Assembly (NCBI RefSeq): GCF_963675165.1
Contig: NC_087392.1
Span: forward strand, 5,711,442-5,775,441
DNA length: 64,000 nucleotides
Origin: Halichondria panicea
Lineage: Eukaryota; Porifera; Demospongiae; Suberitida; Halichondriidae
Reading direction: 5' to 3'
The notes under the pieces are model-generated. The model made no database searches, had not been told where the DNA came from, and saw nothing but the letters and a program-made list of their open reading frames with translations. The first letter of the stretch is position 1. Each line of letters opens with the position of its first letter. Made by a program: the position numbers and the translations under genes. Below are positions 1-10,939 of this stretch, one piece after another.

Positions 1-1120
1 GAAATAGACCAAGCTTTAAGACAACCTACTGTTGAAATGAACACATTGGCTGACGAAATACAAATGATCTTGACAAAAAGCTTATCAACAAGTATCTCAC
101 ATCCTAGCAGTGACCCCACTCCAGAATGTGTTGTGAGGTATACCAGCTTCCTCAAAGACAGGTACAAACAGATGTCAGACAATAGGCCACCACCATTTAA
201 TATCCCTCAACAGTTGGCAGGTAGCTCACGTCAGTACAAGAGTGATGATAGTGATACATGTATACAGCAGTATGAAAGTGATAACTCACTGATATCTGAT
301 GGTGAATATTGTGAGACTGATCATCACACAAGCCAACAACATTCTATAGCAAGTTCAAGTCAAACAACACCAGCTACATGTAGTAACCAATTTTTAGACC
401 TCAACGAAATGTACACTGAACTTTACGAAGCCCGTTCAAAATGGTACAACCTAGGCCTAGCACTGGGCCTTGATGCAGGTACACTCGATAGCATTGACAT
501 TGAACACAAGAAATGCAAAACCTGTTTAAGGGAAGTCCTAAAACAACGAGATAACACCACAAAGTTATCACATACAGAAATAGACAAAGCTTTAAGACAA
601 CCTATACTGTTCAAATGAACACATTGGCTGACAAAATACAAGAAAAGATATCCACAAAAAGCCTATCAACAAGTAGCTCACAGCCTAGCAGTGACCCCAC
701 TCCAGAATGTGTTGTGAGGTACACCAGCTTCCTCAAAGACAGGTACAAACAGATGTCACCTTTTTCAGATGTCTACAGAACGCTTTATAAAGCCAGTCCA
801 AAATGGTACAACCTAGGCCTAGCACTGGGCCTTGATACAGGTACCCTCAATATCATAGAACACGATAATAAAGAGTGTGAAACCTGCTTAAGGAAAGCCC
901 TAGACAAACGACATGCTATCAGAAGATTGACATGGGCAGAAATAGACCAAGCTTTAAGACAAACTACTGTTCAAATGAACACATTGGCTGATAAAATACA
1001 AGAAATGGCCTCGAAACAAAGCCTATCAACAAGTAGCTCACAGCCTAGCAGTGACCCCACTCCAGAATGTGTTGTGAGGTACACCAGCTTCCTCAAAGAC
1101 AGGTACAAACAGATGTCACC
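1..1120 (+). repeat. Tandem Death-like module duplication at the NLR N-terminus
   Basis: A module that starts MNTLADxIQ and contains YTSFLKDRYKQM, followed by a Death-like domain ending EIDxALRQ, occurs in near-identical copies beginning at 37, 615 and 975; the last copy runs into NACHT. Bases 1-36 are the tail of a further upstream Death-like domain. The nucleotide identity between copies is high, so the duplication is recent. Copy 1 has an extra Ser/Gln-rich spacer (about 180-405). Confidence 0.85.
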
Positions 1121-4100
1121 TTTTTCAGACGATTGGCCACCACCATTGAAAGAGAAGTTTACAAAACTAGCTCTAATAGAGAGAAAGAAACACATTCGCT
1201 TAACTCAAGCTAAACACCAACCATCAATCCAGTATGATTACGCTACTGGTAATGTGGACAATATTGTTGAGAGAAAGAAAGCGATTACGCTAGAACAGGT
1301 CTTCGAGCCTTTAAGTGGTGATTCCGAAATAGCTGCACCAAACAGGTACACTGTTGTAATGGACGGAGCCCCAGGAGTAGGCAAAACCACACTCAGCAGG
1401 AAGATATGCATTGATTGGGCACAAGGGAAGCTCATCAAGGACCACCACATTGTTATCCTCAAACCACTAAGGGAACTAAGAGATCACACAGCTGCCTCAC
1501 TCTCTGACCTAATAAAAACTGATGACTTTAAGCAACATGAAAGAGAGGAAATCCTCGATCACATCAAGAGCACGTCTGGTTCGGGAGTTATGTTCATCTT
1601 TGATGGTTTTGACGACCTGAGTAGCAAGCAACGATCTGATAAGAATACTATTTTCTGGAATATAATTCGAGGGAATTACCTACACAACTGTTCTGTGCTG
1701 GTTACATCACACTCATACGCCTCAGGCCCACTACAGGTAATCAACCGTGTCAATCGACATATTGAAGTATTAGGATTCAAGAAAAAAGATATTGAACATT
1801 GTATTAAGCAAAACGTTACAGATAAGACAAAAGCAAAGAAGCTAATACAGATGCTGAAAGAGAGGTTGGATATTGTCTCCCTATGCTATATCCCTCTAAA
1901 CTGCAGGATTGTACTGTATGTCTACCAGCAACAAGATACCTTACCCGACACACTCACACAACTCTATGAGGTATTCATTCTGTACACACTCAAACACTAC
2001 AAGAACAAAATATTTCAAGAACAAGAGCATGAAATTGACAATGAAGAGATAGAACATGCTAATACTATAAAGAAATTGCCACATCAAGTTATCAAATGTC
2101 TAGACTGCCTATCAGAAACTGCATTCACAGGAATGACTCAAGACAAACTGATCTTTAAACATACAGAAGTCACCAAAGAAAGAGGTGCTTTGTCACTGGG
2201 ACTGCTAAACCTAATAAAGTGTACGGGAGTATTGGAGGCTCATTATTATCATTTCCTTAATTTAACCATTCAAGAGTTTCTAGCAGCCAGACATCTCGCA
2301 CTAACAAAGAGCAACAAAGACAAACTAGAGTTTATTACATCTAAAATTGGTGATGATAGATTTAGAATGACTTTACTCTTTCTCTCTGGATTGACTCAAC
2401 TTGATTTTCTTCCCATTGAACAAGCCTTCCCAGCTCCGAAATCAATAGACCCTGGTGTGGAGCATAAATACAAAACCAAAACAAAAGATCTGCGAAAACA
2501 AGAGATATCTCGTTTCTTGTTCCTAGCCCATCTTCAATATGAAAGCCGACAAACAACACACAACTGGCTCTTGCCCTGTCTGGTGACCAATTCACTCAAC
2601 TTGTCAGAGCACAGTCTCTCTCAGTTCGACTGCCTTGTCTTGGCCAACTTTCTCGCCCTAACTCCCAAAGATCACGTGTGGGATGAGATAAACTTGTCTC
2701 AGTGCAGTCTTAATAATGACCGCTTCAAGACAATAATTACAAAGGAACATTCACAAAGAGACATTCCAGTATTGTGCTTAACTAAACAATTAGATGTCAC
2801 TTCCAACAATATCAAGGCTGAGGATTTACATGTATTGATGCCACTATTATCAGTAGAGTCGAAGGTGGACAGCATTAGTATCCCACACTATGAATCATGC
2901 ACTGAGTTCCCCGAGTTAGGAGATGTATTTGTGAAAGGATTAAGGTATTTATATTTTGGTCGACACTCTACAGATCACAATCAAACAGTGCTATCAAATA
3001 GAGAGATGATCGTTCCCACACATTCAAAAATTTGCTCAGGAATTCTTACCAAATTTTTTGAGGTTATTCGACTTGAAGTTTTGAAACGACTGTCACTGGC
3101 TGGCCCCAAAGCTTTTGACGATTGCCCGGATTGTTCTGGCTCTGGAAACGAGGCTTGGGAAAGTGTTTGCAATGTCATCAAAAATAGCAAGTATATACAA
3201 CACCTTCAAATTCACAAGAGCCAGTTCCATTTATACGATATTACAACACTAATGGCATCTTTGCAAAACAAGAGAAACCTGCGTACCTTGCGTTTACATG
3301 GAAACACAATAAGCCTCGAGGGTCTAATACACTTACGAAATAACTTGCCAGTGAATGTACGTGCTCACATTTCAACATCTGAGAAGGTTAAATTAGCAAT
3401 GTCAGTACACAAAGACAAACTAGTTCATGTTGATATTGAGTCACCTGACAAGTACATACAAGATGATGACTCAGAGCATCTATTTATGCCCTTGCTAGAA
3501 AATTTGCCATCGGAACTACATGGAGTAACTGTTACCACTAAATCATTCGTGTCCAAGGCTCTACTTAGGTCAATAGGAAATAGCAAAACGGTAACTAGTT
3601 TAACATTAGCCAATCTTTCTAATGAGAAGCTCACAAAATGTGCTGGGGAATTTCAAGATATGCTTAAGAAAACCAATAGTTTGCAAACACTGAAACTGGA
3701 CACATGTGAACTGAATGACACATCTATCAAACAATTTGAGGATAGACTCTTACTCAATCCAACTGTGGCACTCAAGTTAAAAGACTCTAGTTGGGGAGAC
3801 AGCAGCTACATCAATTCACTACTTACAGTGAGGTCTCAAAACCTTTCTGAGCTAAGTTTAGGATATACTTTGACTGAAGAACGTGTGAGACAACTTTCAG
3901 AGATAGTCAAAACATGCAAGCAGCTACGAGTCTTGAAAGTCAAACTAAGTGACAATTCAGAAAGTTTCTTTCATGCTCTATCAGATAATCAAAGCCTGAG
4001 AGAACTCAGTATCAAGACTACTGGCAAGATGGCAACATTGTTGTTTCAAACACTCCCATCAACTTCCGTCACCACTTTAGAATTATCAAAGCTTTACGAC

Positions 4101-6899
4101 AGTGAAGGACTTGGAAATGAGGGATCTTTAGCCTTTAAAGAGTACATTCATGGAAGTAAAGTGCTAACTGTTTTGAGAGTTCACCGGTGTGGTTTAACGG
4201 ATGAAACGTTTAAGGGAATTACTTTTACGAAGGACTCTCCTTTGAGAGAACTTATTCTCAAAGATAAGTATACAGTAAAGAAAGGTTGGACAGAACTTTT
4301 CAATGGTCTTTGTTCATCATGTATCACCACACTAGACGTCAGTGATAATATATTGCATGGAGAGGAGTGTTGCACAGCTTTGAAACGTCTACTCATCAGC
4401 AACAAAACACTGGCTGTTCTAAAAATAGGTCATTGGTATGAGACCAATGATGACTTGGTTGGTTGTATTGCTGACGCTCTGTCACAAAATTGCTCGTTGA
4501 TGGAACTAACAATCAACCACAGATTAAGCATTCGGGGATGGACAAAACTATTTGAAAGCTTACATGAAAACACAACGTTAAACACGCTAGACTGTAGTGA
4601 AGCTTCTTTACAAGAACTCGACCTAATCAATGAAGTCGCTAAATCTTTGTGTGAAATGCTAATACACAATCAAGGCCTTTAAAATCTAAATATTGCCGAT
4701 AGATTGATTGAGGGTCATTTGAAAGAGTTTGCAATGGCATGCATTCAGAGAAAGAATGTCCTAAATTTAACTATTGAAAAATTAGAAGATGATTTAGTGA
4801 AAGAGATCGAGGGACTTGAAACAGATACTGATAAGGAGTACAATATCAAATGTGAACTAAAGACGATGACTGTTTTAACAAATCTCGTTGAACCATTCTA
4901 CCACACCCACCATCCAGTACGGTTGTTAATTTTATAATGACTTTGTTCTGGTGCTCATGGCATGATATCCCCATGTGTAGGAACATCCCACAATCACATC
5001 GTCAACCACAACTAAAGAATTCAAAAAGGAGGACCACCTGTATGACCTATTCTCTAAGGTGAGTTGATCACTCTCTTATATATAGCTGTGATCCTAGCCC
5101 ATAGCATCATTGTCTGTACATGTTCCTCAGTCTGCTGCTGACTCACCTCAGCCTTCTGCTACAATGCAGCAGCCATCACTTTCTTTAAGAGGTAAACATC
5201 ATCCTGTGTGCATACACGAATCATTAATTCTCTATGTCTATGATACATGCAGATATTGAGTTCATTAAGCCCTCTGTGCAACTTGACATCACATCCAAGG
5301 GTGCAACCTACCATGACGACAGACTGGGGCTCCATATTGACGTGCCTGAGGAAGCAGTATCAGAAGATCTATCTCTCAACATTGGTATGACTCTGTACAG
5401 ACCGTTTCAGTTTCCTTCAGCACCAATTTCTCCAATACTGGTACTGGAACCAAATAATAAAACTCAACTTCACAAACCTGTGAGGGTTACACTACCACAC
5501 ATTATAAGAGGAGAGAAGTTCTGTGCCCGGGTCATGAAAGCAAGTCATGTTAGTGATCTTCTGACTGGCGAGTACAAGTTTTGTGATATTGCTGAAGATT
5601 GTGAAGTTGAACTTCACACTCGAAACAACAAATGTTTTGCCACCTTTTCACTATCACATTTTTGCTTTGTTGCTCTCCGTATGGATGCAGGCAGGCAGGA
5701 GTATGCGTACCAAGTAGGCTGTTGCATCTGTCCCATGGTCCCATCTCATGATGCAATGAACTCTCCAGAGTTCACATTCATTCTCGGTGTCACATACTTC
5801 ATGGCTCCCTGTTTGGAGGTACGTGTGTGGCTTTAATGCTAATTGCTGTAGAATTTACTTTTTTATGGTTCTCTTCATCAGGCAATTACGCAGCAGTTTC
5901 CAGACTACAAACTTATCGACAGGAGCATAGAATTATTTGCAGTTGACAAATCTGAAGGCTCCATACAAGCATCCCTTGTTGGTGAAGAGAGCAGTGCTTG
6001 TGGATGGGTGGCCTATATAAACAATGCTGATCTCGATGGAACAAAGGTGAGTGTTCACGTGTGTTCAGTTTGTTGTAAGAACCAATCCCACAGAAAATGA
6101 AAGTTAAATCGATTGATCTATGGAGTAAAGATCCCAGACAGCTCATGCTTGAGGTGACACATCGTATGTATCCGCCATCTTTTCAAATAACTGTTCTCTC
6201 TGCGACTGGAGGAGTAACGGGTCCTTCGTTTGTTAAAGTCCAGTTTGAACCTAGCACTGGTGACCACTTCTGCATCACCCTTCCTCTGTTAAAAGTGAGT
6301 GAACATTTGAATTTAATGATTGAGTATGCACTGCAAGCAGCACAAATAACGTCAAATTTATAATATGAATAATTATGCAGGTAAAATCTCCGGCTCAGCG
6401 TCCTGGGACCAACCAATCTATAAGTATACTAACCCTAAATAATTATACATATACCCTAAAATTAATATGCATATTTTCTTCAACTGCATATGCATGCATG
6501 CACTAATTTACATGCACTATGCACATGCATGCAGGAGCTGGTTTGGTCCTAACGAAGGATCACTTGCAACCTTTGAAGGAGCATCTCTGGGAGGTCCGCA
6601 CAAGTTGGAACTCCCTAGCTGGTGCTCTGAGACTGGGTATGCCTGATATCAAGGAAATTCAACACAACCAATCCTATCGCAATGATGGGGACCGACTACA
6701 GGAGGTCCTCTGGGCCTGGATTAACACAGGCAGTGCTACCATCCATGATCTGCTACAAGCTCTGGACAACCCCACTGTGGACTGTAAGCTCTGCTCGAAC
6801 AAGCTTCGTTCTCTGAACATTGAAGAAAGAGAGCGATTGGGTCTATGTGCAGTTAACTCTGCCTGCACACTGTGTGTGCGTGACGTACATGTACCATAG
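1..6899 (+). CDS. NLR receptor: Death-like repeats, NACHT, LRR, ZU5-UPA, Death (5'-partial)
   Basis: Predicted cytosolic innate-immune sensor. The reading frame is open from base 1. Exons: <1-4916, 4981-5058, 5131-5191, 5253-5818, 5882-6046, 6094-6294, 6381-6423, 6535-6899; all introns are GT-AG and every phase matches. Domains in order: Death-like modules (409-606 and 763-966, motif WYNLGLALGL); NACHT with Walker A GAPGVGKTT near 1365 and Walker B-like FIFDGFDDL near 1590; LRRs about 2600-4900; ZU5 then UPA-like fold (5253-6294); C-terminal Death domain (6535-6780). Two defects are seen: a 2-nt TA insertion at about 604 shifts the frame, and a TAA at 4680-4682 interrupts the last LRRs in frame. 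The LRR-to-ZU5 join uses a modest donor (CCA, then GTACGG at 4917) but is phase 0 on both sides. It could instead be two adjacent genes, an NLR and a ZU5-Death protein. Family assignment is firm; the single-gene model and its being functional are inferred. Confidence 0.68.
603..606 (+). other. 2-nt TA insertion causing a frameshift between Death-like modules
   Basis: The junction reads CCTATACTG here. The equivalent junction near position 25 reads CCTACTG and the one near 963 reads ACTACTG, so an extra TA is present. The upstream frame then ends at the TGA of 616-618 and the downstream module is in another frame. This may be a real pseudogenising or polymorphic slip, or an assembly error. Confidence 0.75.
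4680..4682 (+). other. In-frame TAA inside the LRR region
   Basis: The codon after HNQGL is TAA, yet the same frame continues for another 78 codons in LRR style (NLNIADRLIEGHLKEF) to a phase-0 donor at 4917. One base change would restore a sense codon, so this is either a nonsense allele or a base-call error. Confidence 0.7.
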
Positions 6900-7090
6900 A
6901 ATTAGATATATAGGACCAATTTTCTACAATAATTAGCTGTCTGTAAAATTAATGCATGTGCATGTTGAGAACTGAAAAAGCTAGTAGGCGATTATTTAAT
7001 ATTGTAGCAGGCTAATACGAGCGTAAATATTTCCATAGCAACCTGAACACTGGCAGAGTGCTGTCATAATTATAATATTACTTTCATGTC

Positions 7091-7096
7091 TTTATT
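7091..7096 (-). promoter_or_regulatory. Candidate poly(A) signal of CAPN15
   Basis: TTTATT on the plus strand reads AATAAA on the minus strand, 117 nt past the CAPN15 stop. It lies inside the presumed 3' UTR of the NLR gene, so the two transcripts would overlap by 60 nt or more. Confidence 0.45.
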
Positions 7097-7155
7097 ACTA
7101 CAAATCTGATGTCATAATAACAATGTCTCAATAATAGCAATTGATACAAATCGAG

Positions 7156-7161
7156 AATAAA
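7156..7161 (+). promoter_or_regulatory. Candidate poly(A) signal of the NLR gene
   Basis: AATAAA lies 257 nt past the NLR stop. Bases 6900-7212 otherwise show no coding sign and form the shared 3' spacer with the convergent CAPN15 gene. Confidence 0.45.
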
Positions 7162-7212
7162 AAGGAATGATTTACGTAAGTACAACAATAGTAGGTCTAG
7201 TTATCACTATAG

Positions 7213-10200
7213 TCAACACAGTCTAGGAGAGTGCAGTTCGTGTATGGATGGTGTGAGCAATGGCTGGTGTAGTGCCCCCCAAGTGCCACTGGTGTTATGT
7301 GTGGACTGGTGGAACTCTATCCTCATATAGATGGAGTATGGTTCACTGGGCTCCATCTGAGTCAGCACCAACAAGACTTGTCTGCAGGGGAGGGGAGGGA
7401 ACATTGTTATACTCAGTGTAGACAGACAATCCGCAATACGCATGCATGCATTCAACAAGCATCTCTATAAGTATTAGCAAGTTAAGAAAGTGTTTTGTCA
7501 AGTGAGGTACATAATTTATACACTACACATGCATGTACAATGCTGGGACACTGCTGTGCACAATTACATGTACAAGCATTTGTTGAAGATAAACTAGTCT
7601 TATACAATATCCCTATATAATTATATAGTCCCTAGCTATAATATAGGCTACCTGTGTATGGGTGGTATGCAGTGTACTAGGGGCTAGCCACCTGTGCATG
7701 GGTGGTATGCAGTGTACTAGGGCTAGCCCACCTGTGCACGGGTGGTATGCAGTGTACTAGGGCTAGCCCACCTGTGCATGGGTGGTATGCAGTGTACTAG
7801 GGGCTAGCCCACCTGTGCATGGGTGGTATGCAGTGTACTAGGGCTAGCCCACCTGTGCATGGGTGGTATGCAGTGTACTAGGGGCTAGCCCACCTGTGCA
7901 TGGGTGGTATGCAGTGTACTAGGGGCTAGCCTACCTGTGCATGGGTGGTATACAGTGTACTAGGGGCTAGCCACCTGTGCATAGGTGGTATACAGTGTAC
8001 TAGGGGCTAGCCACCTGTGCATAGGTGGTATACAGTGTACTAGGGGCTAGCCTACCTGTGCATGGGTGGTATGCAGTGTACTAGGGGCTAGCCCACCTGT
8101 GCATGGGTGGTATGCAGTGTACTAGGGGTTAGCCCACCTGTGCATGGGTGGTATACAGTGTACTAGGGGTTAGCCCACCTGTGCATGGGTGGTATACAGT
8201 GTACTAGGGGCTAGCCCACCTGTGCATGGGTGGTATACAGTGTACTAGGGGCTAGCCCACCTGTGCATGGGTGGTATACAGTGTACTAGGGGTTAGCCCA
8301 CCTGTGCATGGGTGGTATACAGTCTGTAGTGTGGAGGGCTCCTCTAGTGCAGAGGATGTTGGCACTCTCCCTAGCATTGCAGCTGACAGTGAAGTGGAGG
8401 TGCTGGCTCTGATTGAAGGCCATGATGATGCGGCAACCATGCCTCAGACACACCTCATAGACATACATACCAGGGTACGGCTGCACAGAGGGGTCAAAGT
8501 GTGGACTGTGGATTATTATTGAAATAATTGCTATCAAGCAAGTAACTTGCAAACCAAAGCTAAAACCCCTCTGAGTACACGCACGAAAGGTAAATGTACA
8601 GGCACTCTATACTATACCCAGTATAGTGGGCCACTAGACTGCCCTATATCACACACCTGAGACTCTATACCACTAGACTGCCCTATATCACACACCTGAG
8701 ACTCTATACCACTAGACTGCCCTATATCACACACCTGAGACTCTATACCCACTAGACTGCCCTATATCACACACCTGAGACTCTATACTACTAGACTGCC
8801 CTATATCACACACCTGAGACTCTATACCCACTAGACTGCCCTATATCACACACCTGAGACTCTATACCACTAGACTGCCCTATATCACACACCTGAGACT
8901 CTATACCACTAGACTGCCCTATATCACACACCTGAGACTCTATACCACTAGACTGCCCTATATCACACACCTGAGACTCTATACCACTAGACTGCCCTAT
9001 ATCACACACCTGAGACTCTATACCACTATACTGCCCTATATCACACACCTGAGACTTTGGCTTGCTATTGGCTGCCAGTAAGAACAGAGACTCTGCCAGG
9101 AAACCAGGGCGTGTCATCACATGCTCATCATAGGATATCATCCGAGAACTGAACACAGACACTACACAGTCTCTATCAGAGGCCGCCCTCTCTTTAACCC
9201 TCCCTCCCACATAAGCCGCCCTCTCTTCAGTCCCAATATCCTCGAGGGGTCTCCAATGATTGAAGGCTAATGGCAGCACAGCATAACTACCGGGCTCCAG
9301 GAATCCTGATCCAGAGACGATGCTTTGTATCTGACTGCCCACCACTAGAGAGCATGCCACAGGGAGGGGGATGGAGGAGGAGGTGGTCTCAGCTATAGGG
9401 TAGCGTAGGACTAGAGCAGCCAGGTCCAACAGATTGTGTCCATCACCTGAGCCACCTCTGTACAGGGGAGGGGCAGACTCTCAATAGGGCATTCTAATAT
9501 CATTATTAGTAGCGTAGGTACATAGCACAGTGAGGGAAGTGATAAAATACAAAATTAAGATATGAGGCAGATGCTGTATCTAGGTATGCCAGAACGTGCA
9601 AATATTGTAACTTTTATGAGACATCCGTATTTCAAGTAGATATATTAGTAGCTAGCTAATCACAACTGGCCCACTCAACATTATACCCCCTCCACTCCAC
9701 CCACCCCCCACCCACCCCCACTCCACCCACCCTCACTCCACCCACCCTCACTCCACCCACTCCACCCACACACCTTGGAGCCTCTTGATACACACAGACA
9801 TTGACCTCAGTGTTCATTGGTATATGGAAGGACAGGAGACTGTGTTGGTTGGGGGCGCTGGAGGGGAGAGTGCTCTGCATCAGAGTGGAGCGCCACTCTG
9901 GACGATACTGACACACGTCTATCTCACAGAAATATCTGCAGGGAAAGTTTGACAATTGATTATGCATTTCAGAGCAATAGAGTGCTAATAGGTATGGACA
10001 TATGCTTCATATGGGACCAGTGTATACTTGTCACTGCTACGTGTTAAGTTTCTGTAGTGATTGCTTAAAATGTTTTCGATACCATTAGATTTAGTTGCTC
10101 AACTAGCACAAATTTCAATGGCATTTCAATACATGGGCACGATACACACCCACACCCACTCACACCCACACACACACCCACCCACTCACACCCACACACA

Positions 10201-10864
10201 CACTCTTACCTGTACACGTCTCTCATCTCTATCCAGAAGATGCCTACCTCTCCTCCCAGTGGTAGCTTCTCCTCTCGTAACCGGGGGTAATGTGACCACA
10301 CCCTATCCCCATCCGACCAATCACCTGTCCAGGAGACCTTGGCCCAGGGATTACGCAGACGCAGCAATCTGAGGGGCAGCGGTGTAAGAATCTGCTGAGT
10401 ATGCACATTATTGCATCAACTGTATGAGACACTCATCACATCAACTCGGACACAGAAATGATTCCCTGAACTCTAATAAGCAGAACAGTTTCTGTAGGTC
10501 CCGACATACACAGGTCATGATTGCAGTACCCGACATACATGTACACAGGTCATAATTGCAGTACCCGACATACACAGGTCATGATTGCAGTACCCGACAT
10601 ACACAGGTCATGATGGCAGTACCTGACAGTTCTCTCCAGGTCCAGGGTGAGGACATCAAGGATGGAGTAGGCGTGGTTAGGCTCCAACCCCACTCTGTAG
10701 TAGTCCTCCTTACATATATTGTGTCCTCCGCAAGAAGCACCCATTGGAAATCTGAAGACACGATTACAATAGAGTGTGGATACATGTGCTCATTGAGGTA
10801 TGAAATGAACACTCTAGAGGCACTATTGTATAGTTGGAGTGAACACTAGCTACAGCCCCCCACT

Positions 10865-10939
<75 letters not shown>

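Noticed and set aside
4704-4937. Separate small gene downstream of the NLR stop
   Set aside because: It is in the same frame as the LRR exon and continues the LRR pattern; it is the end of that exon after an internal stop.
10061-10372. Plus-strand frame with Thr-His repeats
   Set aside because: CA-rich repeat plus the antisense of a CAPN15 exon.
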